A DNA stretch of 64,000 bases from Candidatus Gracilibacteria bacterium (GTDB lineage: Bacteria; Patescibacteriota; Gracilibacteria; BD1-5; UBA6164): contig JAACSU010000010.1 in NCBI GenBank assembly GCA_010119145.1, forward strand, positions 1 to 64,000. The letters run 5' to 3'. Each line of letters begins with the position of its first letter. Within the stretch, counting starts at the first letter, position 1. The notes beneath the pieces were generated by a model. It had not been told where the DNA came from, did no database searches, and saw only the letters and a list, made by a program, of their open reading frames with translations. Position numbers and translations under genes: made by a program. Of the stretch, positions 44,180 to 54,599 are shown piece after piece.

Positions 44180-45979
44180 ATGAATTATTTCAAGAAACAA
44201 GCTTTTACACTTGTTGAACTCATAGTTGTTATCACGATTCTCGCAATTCTAGGGACGATAGGATTCATTTCACTCCAATGATACTCCGTAACAGCACGTG
44301 AATCAGCACGAATTTCTGATTTAGCTACGATTCAAAGAGCACTTGAATTTTTTCAAACAACAGAATGATATTATCCAGATCCAACTGATTTTATTAATGT
44401 AACATACTCAGGTTCACTCGCTTGGAAACAAGGAGTCTTTGGAGATGCTACAAGAAATACGGTACAAAGAATTTCTGAAACTCCTACTGATCCACTACTG
44501 TGATCTCCGTATGCATATTCTACGACGAATACAAGACAAGAGTATGAACTTTGAGCCATAAGTGAGAGTCCACTTACGAGCTTTAATTTCATGACGAATC
44601 AAGCCAATGCAGCTAATACTTTTTACACTAATATTGTGTGAAACTATAATAGAGAAATAGTTGCGATTCAAGAATCAGATTTTGTATATATACTTTGAGT
44701 TCCAACTATAATAACAAGTGAAATAGTAGATGTTACAGTTGAGCAAATCTTTGCAAACCAAAGCTTTTCAATTAAAAATTCAAAAAATCTTCCTTGAAAC
44801 CTTACTAATTTTATACCACAGTGACAAACACTTAAGGAATGAATTAGTTTCACTCCTTGAGTACTTACGAGTGTTACCGCACCTGTTTTATATTCTGGAC
44901 CAACTATTTCACTTGCAAACACTAGCGAAAAACAATTGTTTTGAGAAAATATTATTTCATACTACACAAACTCAAATATTTCTGAGAATCAACAATATGA
45001 TAACCTGAAAAACAAAACAGGGAGTGAAATAGCTGTTGTTGATCAAATACTCCTAAATAATAAATCTGGAATTGATTCTAGTAATTTAGTAAGTTCATCA
45101 TCAAGTACTTGACCTTCTATTGATTGTTATGATTCTCTCAATGTCTGAAAAATAGGAACAGGTGGAGAATGTTTAAATATGCTCATTGTAGATACTGCAA
45201 TGTTGAAATCTGTTTCTAGCGGAACAGTGTGATGAAACGCTACATATTCTTTAACATGACCTGACAGTAATGTTTACACATTTGCTAACTCAAGTTACAA
45301 TATTTTTACATGACAAGTCACTGATATGGCAGGTTTGTTTTATAACCAAGGTAGTTTTAATCAAGATATTTGATATTGGAATACCAGTAATGTAACGAAA
45401 ATGGACTACTTATTCTATAATGCATTAGTATTTAATCAAAATATTTGAGCTTGGAATGTTTCAAATGTAACAAATTTCGAAAGTACTTTTCAAGATGCGA
45501 GAGAATTTAATCAGGATATTTGAAACTGGAAACCTATAAAAGCAGTAAATGCATATAATATGTTTAGAACAGCTGCAAAATCTAATCAAAATATATCTTC
45601 ATGGGATACGAGTAAAATTACTTCAATGAGAAATATGTTTAATCAAGCTATAGTATTTAATCAAGACATAAATACAAAAATTATTACAAGATGAGATGGA
45701 AGTACTTATAAGGCCTGGGATACGAGTAGTGTTACGAACATGAACTGAATGTTTATTTGAGCTTCACAATTTAATTGAAATATTTCATCGTGGAATACAA
45801 AGAATGTTACCATAATGACATCACTATTGTATTGAGCTACATCTTTTAATCAGGATCTAAGTACATGGTGTGTTTCACAATTTGCCAGTATACCAGCTTG
45901 ATTTGATACAGAGACACCAGCTTGGACTCCAAAAACAAATCGTCAACCTAAATGGTGAGTTGTATGTCCGACGAGTTAA
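44180..45979 (+). CDS. Type IV prepilin-like protein with C-terminal BspA-like (DUF285) repeats
   Basis: 599 residues. Prepilin N-terminus KKQAFTLVELIVVITILAIL with Ala at -1. A pilin-like head (about residues 30-340) is followed by about six DUF285 units with the pattern NQDIGxWNTSNVTxM..LFYxAxxFNQ, each about 25-35 residues. DUF285 repeats occur in surface lipoproteins of Mycoplasma, Bacteroides and protists and are linked to adhesion. The same architecture, pilin start plus adhesive repeats, is seen in the protein at 30033. A terminator follows the stop. Confidence 0.9.
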
Positions 45980-45980
45980 C

Positions 45981-46012
45981 AAAAAAACCTCTCAGTATTG
46001 AGAGTTTTTTTA
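45981..46012 (+). terminator. Rho-independent terminator, CTCTC/GAGAG type
   Basis: AAAAAAACCTCTCAGTATTG then AGAGTTTTTTT after the BspA-like prepilin gene. About 135 bases to pnp hold only AT-rich promoter sequence (TATATT at 46129). Confidence 0.88.
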
Positions 46013-46148
46013 CTTTTTGCTTCTTATGCTTATACTCTTTTTAAGCTTGAATATATATAAAAGGCTTATTTGAAATTCTTATATCTTTAAGAGTTTTGCA
46101 TAAGTTTTATGATATATTTCAAGTGCTATATTTTTTAAATTATTGTGT

Positions 46149-48305
46149 ATGTACGGACTTTCAGATAGCACGGCTATTACCATGCAACCTCTCAAAAAAG
46201 AGTATACTATTGCTGGAAAAAAACTCAGTTTTGAAACAGGAAAATTAGGACTTCTCGCAAATGGTGCGATTACTATGAGTGATGAGGGAGGAAATATGCT
46301 CTTCACGACTGCAGGCATAAAGGAAGTTGGACTCAATCTAAAAGCTGACTTTTTTCCACTGGTTGTTGATTATCAAGAAAAATATTATGCAGCTGGAAAG
46401 ATAGGAGGAAATAGATTTATGAAACGTGAAGCTCGTCCAAGTGACGCTGCAACGCTTACTTCTAGAATGATTGATAGACCTATCAGACCCATGTTCCCAA
46501 AAGGGATAATTAACGATACTCAAATTATCGCAACAACTCTTTCAAGTGATAATAACTGTGAAATGGGAAGCTGGGGAATAACTTCAGCATCACTTGCACT
46601 TATGGTTGCAGGAGCTCCATTTGAATGACCTGTTTCAGGAGTGAAAATAGTTTTAAATCAAGATGATAGCTACACATTTGAACCAAATTTTGAACAAGAA
46701 AAAAATGCAAAACTTCATCTTGTCATTGCTGGGACATCTGATGCTATTACTATGGTAGAAGCTTGAGCAAGTGAAGTCTCAAATAAACAAATGTTGGATG
46801 CTTTATCTCATGCTCATAGCATTGTAAAAGACTTGTGTGCAGCACAACTTGATTTCAAACAATTTTATGAAGCACAGTATGGAGTAATTCACTTGATTGA
46901 ACCAAGTTTTAATCTTCCGGATACGAGTTTATATGATACTGTGAGAGATTTTTTGACAGAAGAAAAAATGCAATCTCTCTACAATGTTGGAAAAAAAGAA
47001 TTTCAAGCAGTACTTGATACTTTTGATGTTGAAACACGTGATTATCTTCTAGAAAAAAAGTATTTAAGTGAAGACGATGACACTTCAGGAGTTGGTGCAA
47101 TGGTCTATAAAAGAGTAAAAGAAGTCATGAGAAAAAATATTCTTAGTACGGGAACTCGCCTTGATGGTCGAAAAACAGATGAAGTGAGAAAAATAAAATC
47201 AGAAGTATGACTCCTTCCAAGAACCCATGGTTCAGCATTATTTCAAAGAGGAATGACACAAGTCCTTAATATCTGTACTCTAGGTGGACCTGAGGATAAT
47301 ATGCTCGTTGATGGGATGTTTGATGAATCTACAAAGAGATATATACATCATTATAACTTTCCTCCATATTCAGTATGAGAAGTCAGAATGATGCGAGGAA
47401 CTGGTCGAAGAGAAATCGGACACGGACGACTTGCTGAAAGAGCACTTGAACCAGTTCTCCCAAGTGAAGCTGAGTTCCCATATATGATACGAACAGTATC
47501 AGAAGTTACGACCTGTAATGGATCAAGTTCTATGGCATCTGTGTGTGGCTCTACGATGAGTCTTATGAACGCGTGAGTCCCAATTAAAAGACCAGTTTCA
47601 GCAGTTGCTATGGGGATGATATATGATGAAGAGAGCGGAGAATATAAAATACTTTCAGATATCCAAGCGCAAGAAGATTTCTTATGAGATATGGATTTCA
47701 AAGTAGCACGAACATCTGTAGGGATTACGGCTATGCAAATGGACGTCAAGATTAAATGACTGCAAATGAAGGTCTTTGAAGAGGCTTTTATTCAAGGTGA
47801 ATCTGCTACGATGTATATTCTGGGTGAAATGCTGAAGACACAAGCAGAAGTTGCTCCAGAACTCTCTCCATACGCTCCACTTATTATGAGTATGCAAATA
47901 GCTGAATCTCAAATTAGAACAGTTATTGGAAAAGGATGAGAAACCATTCAAAAAATCCAAGCGACGCACGATGTCATTATCTCAATTGCTGAGGATGGAC
48001 TCACGACGATTACAGCAAAAACACAAGACTCTTGAAAAGCTGCCATTGCAGTTATTACTGAACTCCTTTGGGTTCCAGAAGTTTGATTTATTAGTTCTGG
48101 GAAAATCGTTAAAATAATTGATGGAGTTGGAGCCATTGTAGAATTTAGAGGGAAACAATCAGGAATGATACATATTTCAAAACTCTCAAAAGAAAAAGTA
48201 GAAAAAATCGAAGATATAGTTAAGGTAGATGAAATGGTTGATTTTGAAATTATTCAAGTTGATCTTGCAAAGGGGAGAATTGGACTGAAGAGGATGGAAA
48301 AATAA
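46149..48305 (+). CDS. pnp: Polynucleotide phosphorylase
   Basis: 718 residues, full length. RNase PH-like domain 1 ([35 protein letters not shown]), the alpha-helical linker, domain 2 with [56 protein letters not shown], then a KH domain (TVIGKGGETIQKIQ) and S1 domain ([20 protein letters not shown]). It degrades RNA from the 3' end with phosphate and can add tails. Phosphate use links it loosely to the PiT/polyphosphate genes 5 kb away. The TRLDGR and IGHGR arginines use CGC and CGA codons, showing that CGN is Arg here. Confidence 0.97.
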
Positions 48306-48309
48306 AACT

Positions 48310-48345
48310 CAAAAAAATCTCAGAAATATTTCTGAGATTTTTTTC
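48310..48345 (+). terminator. Rho-independent terminator after pnp
   Basis: AAAAAAATCTCAGAAATATTTCTGAGATTTTTTT-type hairpin. Confidence 0.9.
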
Positions 48346-48403
48346 AAAACTTGCTTTTTAACGATTTTCGATACTATTTGGGTATTATAAATTATTTTAA
48401 AGT

Positions 48404-48967
48404 ATGAAAACAGCATTTCAATCACGATTGGGAACAGTTCTGAGGATAGATAACGAGTTATATCTTGTCGTTAAATTTGAATATAGAAGAGGTGGACGAG
48501 GAGCAACAACCATTAATCTGAGACTTAAAAACCTTATACAAGGAAATAGTGTGGATAGACAATTTGATTGAGAAGTAAAAATGGATGATGTGACACTCGA
48601 TAGGGCAAAATTTGAGTATCTCTATGAATCAGCTGGAGAATATTTCTTCATGAATAACGAAACTTTTGAACAAATAGAGCTTTGAGAAGATAATATCTGA
48701 GATAATAAATATTATCTCACAGAAGGTATGATTGTTGATGTACAACAATACGAAGGAAAATTCATCTGAATTTCCCTTCCTACATCAGTAAGACTCACTA
48801 TTGAAACCTGTGATCCTGGAGTGAAGTGAAATACGGCAGACTGAAAAGTTATGAAAGACGCAGTTACTAACACTGGACTTAATATAAAAATCCCAGGATT
48901 TGTTGAACAAGGAGAAGATATTATGGTCAATACAGAATCTGGTGAATATTCAGAACGTGCAAAATAA
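48404..48967 (+). CDS. efp: Elongation factor P, arginine-32 type
   Basis: 187 residues, the normal size, with the KOW-like domain I and two OB domains (GMIVDVQQYEGKFIGISLPTSV, IETCDPGVKGNTADG, GEDIMVNTESGEYSERAK). EF-P relieves ribosome stalling at proline runs. The tip of domain I reads YRRGGRGATT with Arg32 (CGA) where E. coli has Lys34. In Arg32-type EF-P the side chain is rhamnosylated by EarP, and an EarP gene is convergent with this gene, sharing the same terminator. The gene stops at TAA and the terminator contains the EarP stop. Confidence 0.96.
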
Positions 48968-48994
48968 AAATGAGAGTTTAACTCTCTTTTTTTT
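48966..48994. terminator. Shared terminator of efp and earP containing the earP stop
   Basis: Stem GAGAGTT / AACTCTC with T and A runs; the earP TAA (48978-48980 on the - strand) lies across the loop. Confidence 0.82.
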
Positions 48995-49910
48995 GTGTAA
49001 ATATTTTATGTACTACACCATATTTATACTCTAAATTTCATAATTTTTGAGCTCTAACATATTCATCTCAGTATCAATTCAATTTTAAATATTCACAAAA
49101 ATCGTGTATTTTTTCTCTATGTGCACCATTATTCTCTTTATAAATATCCCAGTAAAATGGTTTTCAAGATTCCATAGCGTTAATCATACTATTTTCTCAC
49201 CGTACTATATTTCATTCACAATAATGCAGGAGAGATGCGTATTCTTGCATTGAAAGAAAGGGCAGAGTCATACTATTTTTATATGAAAGTACTTGTTTTC
49301 AAAAGCTTAAAAATATATAATCGTCTCAAAATGATTCAAAAAATCATGTTTTTTCAAGTTCACTTTGAGTTTCAGGATAACAGAAAACTGAGATCCATTT
49401 TTTATTTGTATTCAGATGATATTTTTCTAAAAAATATTCTTTTTCTAATATTTTTGTTTGGTAAATTTTTTCTGAAAATGCCCCTCAGGTAAAATTTAGA
49501 AGTGAAACACTAAAATGTTTCACGGTCAAATTACTGTGCGTTGATATTTTATCGTGATACTCTATTATTCATGGTTTATAGATTCAGTCTTTCGCTTCAA
49601 GAGAGAAATATGTAAAATCAGTCAGATGAATAGGGAACTCAAAAGACTCTAAAAATGAGTAATGTATCTCTATCTCAAACAAATTGAGTATCTTTGAGCT
49701 TGGAGTATAGGATTGTACCTCACTCAGATTATAATATGTTACTTGAGCACTTTCTAAAAGATTTTTTGAAAATACATCATAGAGATCTCTGTTATTGGAA
49801 AAGAATCGAAAACTCTGTTCTTTTTTTTCAAAGGTGTAGGTATTGATTACCTTGATAGCAAAAGCCATATCTCAGTAATTATCTATAATGTCACAGTATA
49901 GGTCAGTCAT
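48978..49910 (-). CDS. earP: EF-P arginine rhamnosyltransferase EarP
   Basis: 310 residues (family about 370-390). N-terminus DLYCDIIDNYGDMAFAIKV matches the EarP start (IFCKVIDNFGDIGVSWRLA), with D10 and D14 at the sugar-binding and catalytic loop. The C-terminal half has LPFLSMQEYASLLHYCEGN, IVRGENSMINAMESGKPFYW and DIYKENNGAHREKIHDF, the counterpart of VIRGEDSFVRAQLAGKPFFW and IYPQDENVHLDKLHAF in Neisseria; E239 equals the catalytic Glu. The Gly of NYGD and of RGEN are both UGA. EarP transfers rhamnose from dTDP-rhamnose to Arg32 of EF-P, which lies next door. Recognition is mine from motifs. Confidence 0.88.
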
Positions 49911-49921
49911 TTCTTTTATTG

Positions 49922-49927
49922 ATTATA
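49922..49927 (-). promoter_or_regulatory. -10 box of earP
   Basis: TATAAT on the minus strand, 11 bases before the earP ATG, as at ribE. The 122 bases between earP and the gene at 50033 hold divergent promoters. Confidence 0.45.
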
Positions 49928-50019
49928 ATATATAGCATCATAAATATATATTTTTTAAAGCAAATATAAGCTTGTTTTTTAAACATTGCTTTGCCTTAAA
50001 TATATTTTTTAGTATATTG

Positions 50020-50025
50020 TATAAT
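50020..50025 (+). promoter_or_regulatory. -10 box of the CYTH-domain gene
   Basis: TATAAT ends 7 bases before ATG 50033, so the transcript should begin at or 1 base before the start codon (leaderless). Confidence 0.5.
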
Positions 50026-50032
50026 ATATATT

Positions 50033-51283
50033 ATGTTCAATACACTTATTATGGCATTAGATACTGGCCCTTTCTGATTATTTCAAGGACAAGATTCTGA
50101 CGAGTCTACTATAATTAAAGATATTCTTTCTCGAGAATGAGCTCAATGAATAATCCGTATTTTATCTGAGGATGTTGTTGCAGATGTAAATCTTATCATA
50201 TCTCAATATTTACAAGAACACTCTTGAAAAGAGAGTATAGCTACTATTACAAGTATTGGTGGAGAAATAAAAAAAGTGGTAGAAGAAATTGAAAAAGTCC
50301 TCAAAGGGAAGATAGTATGAAAATATTTTAGAGGAACCATTAAACCAAGTTTGAGTTATAGGCTCTATATTAATTGGGTATTAGAAAAACTACAACATTC
50401 ATGATTTATTCCACAAAATCATAATTATAAAGATGTTCCTACAGCTCATGGTGAAGATATTTTTAATATTCTTCAAGACAAAGCACTGACCTCATTTTTT
50501 ATGGTTGCAAAATCTTTTTGACTCTTAGATTTTAGTGAAAATCAAATTAATACCTATGAAGAAGAAAACGAAATTAAAGTTTTAGATACTTCAGCAGCTC
50601 ATGTTTCTGAGTCACTTTTTTCATGGCAAGAATGAGATGATAATGTATCTATTGAAGAACATGAAGAGGTGAGTATTTTGGATGAATATTATGATGATGA
50701 AAACCTCAGACTTGATAGACAAAAATTATGAAAATGATCTAAAAGAAGTCTAAGAATTCGAACTAAAACTAGTATCTCTTGAGAACATGAGACCTTCTAT
50801 ACTATTAAAAGAAAAATTGATGAATCTCAAACTAAGACAAAAAAATGAGAAATTGAATCTAGAAAATGTTTTGAAAAAGAATTTGAAGTCAATGACTCAA
50901 TAATTTTTTGAGAATTCCTTTGAAATGTATGATTAAAGAAATCTCGAGAGAAATCTAAAAAAAGAAAATCTTATAGTATTTCTTTTATGTATAGAAAGAA
51001 GCTCGTACACGCAAAATTAGATATTGATAATTATGAAAATGGAATACCAGAATTTTTAGAAATTGAGTGTGATGATAATAATGCAATAAAATATATTATA
51101 AAGAAACTGAAACTTCAGAAGAAACAATTACTCACAGATGGTTCAAGATGATTGTTTGATCATTATTGATTAGATGATCAATATAAGAGATATTATAATG
51201 TAGATGGAAATTGAAGTGTTGAGTGGAATGATGGAAATGTTTGAAATATTAATGCTTCTCCTGCAATTAGACTCAGAGCATAA
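50033..51283 (+). CDS. Two-part protein with C-terminal CYTH (triphosphate tunnel) domain
   Basis: 416 residues. The N-terminal 210 residues are unrecognised (MALDTGPFGLFQGQDSDEST..., helical, no TM). Residues about 215-395 resemble the CYTH fold of the next gene: a start like LRIRTKTSISGEHETFYTIKRK, a strand with RKSYSISFMYRKKLVHAKLDID, then GIPEFLEIE and LFDHYG. The first strand, where ExExK is expected, reads IEEHEEV and lacks the Lys, so catalysis may be lost. CYTH proteins act on triphosphates or bind polyphosphate. Short leader promoter at 50020, terminator at 51282. Confidence 0.75.
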
Positions 51284-51318
51284 AAAAATAAAACCCACTT
51301 TTGGGTTTTATTTTTTTA
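51282..51318 (+). terminator. Rho-independent terminator
   Basis: AAAAAATAAAACCCA CTTTT TGGGTTTTATTTTTTT after the first CYTH gene. Confidence 0.88.
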
Positions 51319-51362
51319 TAAAACTATGCTATAATTCAAACATATAATTATTACAAAAATAC

Positions 51363-51914
51363 ATGTTAGAAAAAGAAATAAAAATACTCGAAATAAACAA
51401 AGAAGAAATAGTATCGAAACTAGAGGCAATGTGAGCAAAAAAATCCTTTGAATGATTTATTCATGATATCTATTATGATTTTCCAGATGATGCTCCAAAG
51501 AATAAAATGGACGCAAATGGGAGAATGTTTCGTCTGAGACAAAAGTGAGAAGAACACATCTATACTATCAAAAATAAACGAAAAGAAATAAAGAAAAAAG
51601 AGTGAGTGGTAGCAAAAGATGAACACGAAACTCAAATATCTAATATTGAGAGCTTTGCAAAAGTTCTTGAGAAATATGGTATGGAAAAAACAAGAGAAAA
51701 GAAGAAACATAGAGTTTCTTACACACTTGAAAATATGGAGTTTGATTTTGATATGTATGAAGGGATTCCAGAGTTACTTGAAATAGAATGACCAGACGGT
51801 GTTACGATTCAAGGCTGGGTAGAAAAATTAGATCTCCAAGATTATGAACAAATGCTCGGGGGTTCACGTAAGATTTTTAAACATTATGGGATACCATATT
51901 TAAATATAGATTAA
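51363..51914 (+). CDS. CYTH (class IV adenylate cyclase-like/tripolyphosphatase) protein
   Basis: 183 residues, one CYTH domain. The N-terminal EKEIK is the ExExK metal/phosphate motif (residues 3-7). Other tunnel residues: MFRLRQKGEEHIYTIKNKR, ETQI, HRVSYTLENMEFDFDMYEGIPELLEIEG, FKHYG. Members hydrolyse tripolyphosphate, thiamine triphosphate, or make cAMP. Here the adjacent VTC-type polymerase and PiT phosphate carrier favour an inorganic polyphosphate role (inference). The gene is flanked by terminators, so it is a single unit. Confidence 0.9.
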
Positions 51915-51947
51915 AAAAATACTCTTATTCTTGAGAGTATTTTTTTG
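51912..51947 (+). terminator. Rho-independent terminator of the CYTH gene
   Basis: ATACTCT / AGAGTAT stem with flanking A and T runs. Confidence 0.8.
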
Positions 51948-51968
51948 TCCTAATTAATTTTATAAATC

Positions 51969-52001
51969 AAAAAACTCTCAATATGATTTGAGAGTTTTTT
52001 G
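51969..52001 (-). terminator. Terminator, ACTCTC/GAGAGT type, after the VTC gene
   Basis: AAAAAACTCTCA ATATGATT TGAGAGTTTTTT, 4 bases beyond the VTC-frame stop (52006). Confidence 0.88.
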
Positions 52002-52005
52002 ATTA

Positions 52006-52886
52006 TTATGCTGTTTGTTTTACTTGTTCAAGTGAAGTTTTCTTGAATTGAGAATTTACGGTTTCTTCTACATTTGTCATAGATTTTTGACGTTTCTTTT
52101 TTACAACTTCCATTCTAATTTCTTGTATTTTGTTGATAGTTGTTTGGAAATGAGACCATTTTTCAACGAGACCTGAGTATACAACTCAAAGAGAATATTT
52201 AGAACATGAACTTGCCCGTTTTATTCCGTGACCTTCGATGATTCCTAAACTTTTACAGTTATCAGAGAGTGATTTACTTTCGATGATTACTAAATTTTTA
52301 GTTTAATATCCTTGGCTTTTACGTTTCGAAGATCTTTTACTGAGATGTTGAAATCAATAGTGAGTCTCTCTTCTCCTGACTTACTCACGAGTGTGAGTCT
52401 ATTGTATTTCGTTTGCATAGCGGGAGAGATATCTGGAGCTTTTTCACTATAGAGGCTTTGGAACACTCCTTCAAAAAATCTCTTTTTTCCTTTAGTCATA
52501 GTCCCATGTTCATCAGCAGGGAATTGGTATCGAAACTTTTTAGTGATACCATTTTCCTTTTGTTTGTATTCAAAAAATGCGAGATCTCCAGCGTCAGTAT
52601 AGTGTCTCGTTCGAATTTTTGTTCGAGAAGGGACTTTATCTTGGTGTTGGTGGTAGAAGAGATAATCAGCTGTATCCATATATACGTTATCATAGAGGAA
52701 AACTCTTTTTCCATCAATTTCTAGTGATCGGAAATCTTCTGAAAGGTCTTCCAGAATATTGAGAAACTCTTTTTCAGTAAGTAGAAATTTTCTATCTATT
52801 CGTTTGAGATAACTTGCTGTAGCATTGAGTTCTGTTAAATTAATTGCAGAGAAACCAGAGAGTCTAGAGAGTAGTGCAGATCCCAT
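52006..52886 (-). pseudogene. VTC-type polyphosphate polymerase domain protein, frameshifted
   Basis: About 293 residues when two frames are joined. Frame 1 (from ATG 52886, 198 residues) holds RIDRKFLLTEKEF, VYMDTADYLFYHQH, RTKIRTRHYTDAGD, FFEYKQ and RLTIDFNISVKDLRNVKAKDIKLK; it then meets TAG at 52290-52292. Frame 2, one base back, continues NLVIIESKSLSDNCKSLG, AS-SCSKYSLG and ends at TAA 52006. LVIIESK is the conserved E-x-K strand of VTC domains, so the second part belongs to the same protein. The shift is at an A5 run near 52293-52297 (AAACTAAAAATTTAG); one more A restores the frame. It could be a homopolymer error, a real mutation or ribosomal -1 slippage. VTC domains make polyphosphate from ATP. 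Confidence 0.78.
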
Positions 52887-53081
52887 ATTTGTATTTTTGT
52901 TTTAAAAAATAATGTCACAGTAGAAGCAACTTTATTTTGAAGTACTTCTAGCTATATATAAATAGTAGCACAGAAAATTTTAAATGTGTAGTTAATTGTA
53001 AGATTTAAGTAAGAGAACATCTTGACGAATTTATTTTTTTTGTTATCTAAAAATAATTTTTAGTATTATGATATTAATGCA

Positions 53082-53117
53082 TAAAAAAAAAGACTTTCTA
53101 AAATGAGAAAGTCTTTT
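53082..53117 (-). terminator. Terminator of the PiT gene
   Basis: AAAAGACTTTCT / AGAAAGTCTTTT hairpin with T run on the minus strand. The 195 bases between the VTC start and here hold nothing else recognisable. Confidence 0.85.
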
Positions 53118-53132
53118 AATCATAAAGATTAT

Positions 53133-54506
53133 TTATAGAAAATATATGATAGTTGTATAACTTAAACCTGCAATTAAAGCTGAAGCAGGAAGCGTTATAA
53201 TCCAAGCGAGAAGAATTTGTTTGAGTATAGATTTATCAACATATATTTTAGCATTCTTAGATTCTCGTTTTTGCCATTCTCTGAAAAATCAGATTCATAG
53301 TATTCAACCAATTGCTATATGAGTTGAACTTACTGGAAGCCCCAGAAGACTCGCAACGATAACGGTAACTGCTGCTGAGAGTGCTACACAAAACGCTCGA
53401 ATTTGATTGAGTTTTGTTATTTCATTCCCAACGGTTCTAATAAGCTGTGAACCATAGATTCAAAGTCCAATTGCGAGTCAAAGTGCTCAGATTATCATGA
53501 TCCATAATGGGATTCCAGCACTTGCTTCGATGGTTCCAGAACTTACTGCGTCGTATATAGCAGCAAATGGTCCAATAGCATTTGCTACATCATTCGCTCA
53601 ATGAGCAAATGAGAGAAGTGCTGCTGAAAATACAAGTGGGAGGTTAAAAAGATGATTAATTGATTTTTTTGAATTTTTAAAGACACCAGAAAATTTAACC
53701 AATAGATTTCTCACTACAATATAACTCAGAAGTGCAGCTCCTAGTCCCATAGCAAATGCGTGAAGTTCAGAGAGATGTATAATTTGTTTAAGACCTTTTA
53801 AGAGTAGGTATGCAGTGAAACTCCCAGTCATAAGAGCAATATAAACAGGGACCCAAGTTTGAGCTGCGTCATGTCGAGACTCTTTTTTCATAATAGTTTT
53901 ATCTATACTCCACAGTAGTAAGGCAGCAACTCCTCACCCTAGAACCGGTGATATTACCCAACTTGCAAGTATTTCAACTATTTTTTCCCAGTGAATCACA
54001 TCAACCCCTAGAGCTACGATTCATGCACCTACAAGTCACCCTATAACAGAGTGTGTTGCTGAAACTGGTTTTTTAGTATAGGTTGCTATATTGATCCAAA
54101 GCGCCGATCAAAGAAGGGTAGCGAGCATAATACCTATATATACTTTTACATCTACTATTGCTGTAGAATCAATAATTCAGCCTTTGATAGTTTGTACTAC
54201 ATCTCCACCTGCAATAATGGCTCAGGCAGCTTCAAATATTCAAGCAAGAATAATAGCTCCTCAAATAGTAATAGCTTTTGATCCTACAGCTGGTCACATA
54301 TTATTCGCAACGTCATTGGCTCATATATTGAGAGCCATATAGAATGCAAGTGTCGCACCTATAATAACCGTGAGAGAAACAACACTTCCGGAAAAGAATA
54401 CTACAGAAATGATTATTCCAAATAATACGAGCAATGGGAGCAGTAGTTTTCCAAGTGTACTTTGAGCTTGGAGATTATCCAAAAATGCCTCTATTTTATG
54501 TGTCAT
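53133..54506 (-). CDS. pit: PiT family inorganic phosphate transporter
   Basis: 457 residues, about 11 helices, with the two family repeats: FYMALNIGANDVANNMGPAVGS near the N-terminus and LLSFAHGANDVANAIGPFAA in the C-terminal half, and LPVSSTHIAIGG near the end. PiT carriers bring in phosphate as a metal-phosphate complex with H+ or Na+. The gene lies next to the VTC-like gene on the same strand (about 245 bases). A perfect 17-bp palindrome (54535-54551) lies 29 bases before the start. Many of the Gly in the motifs are UGA. Confidence 0.95.
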
Positions 54507-54534
54507 ACTTTAGTAATAAAAATAATATATTACA

Positions 54535-54551
54535 AATAGTATCATACTATT
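54535..54551. promoter_or_regulatory. 17-bp perfect palindrome upstream of pit (possible operator)
   Basis: AATAGTAT C ATACTATT. It lies between the murG terminator and the pit start, at a position suited to a repressor or activator site. Candidate only. Confidence 0.4.
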
Positions 54552-54561
54552 ATTTCACACG

Positions 54562-54592
54562 CAAAAAAAGAGCTTTATTACAAGCTCTTTTA
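54562..54592 (-). terminator. Terminator of murG
   Basis: AAAAGAGCTT / AAGCTCTTTT hairpin with T run on the minus strand. Confidence 0.85.
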
Positions 54593-54599
54593 TATTTTT

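Noticed and set aside
47351-47749. 132-codon minus-strand ORF inside pnp
   Set aside because: Shadow of PNPase; the + strand frame carries RNase PH motifs throughout.
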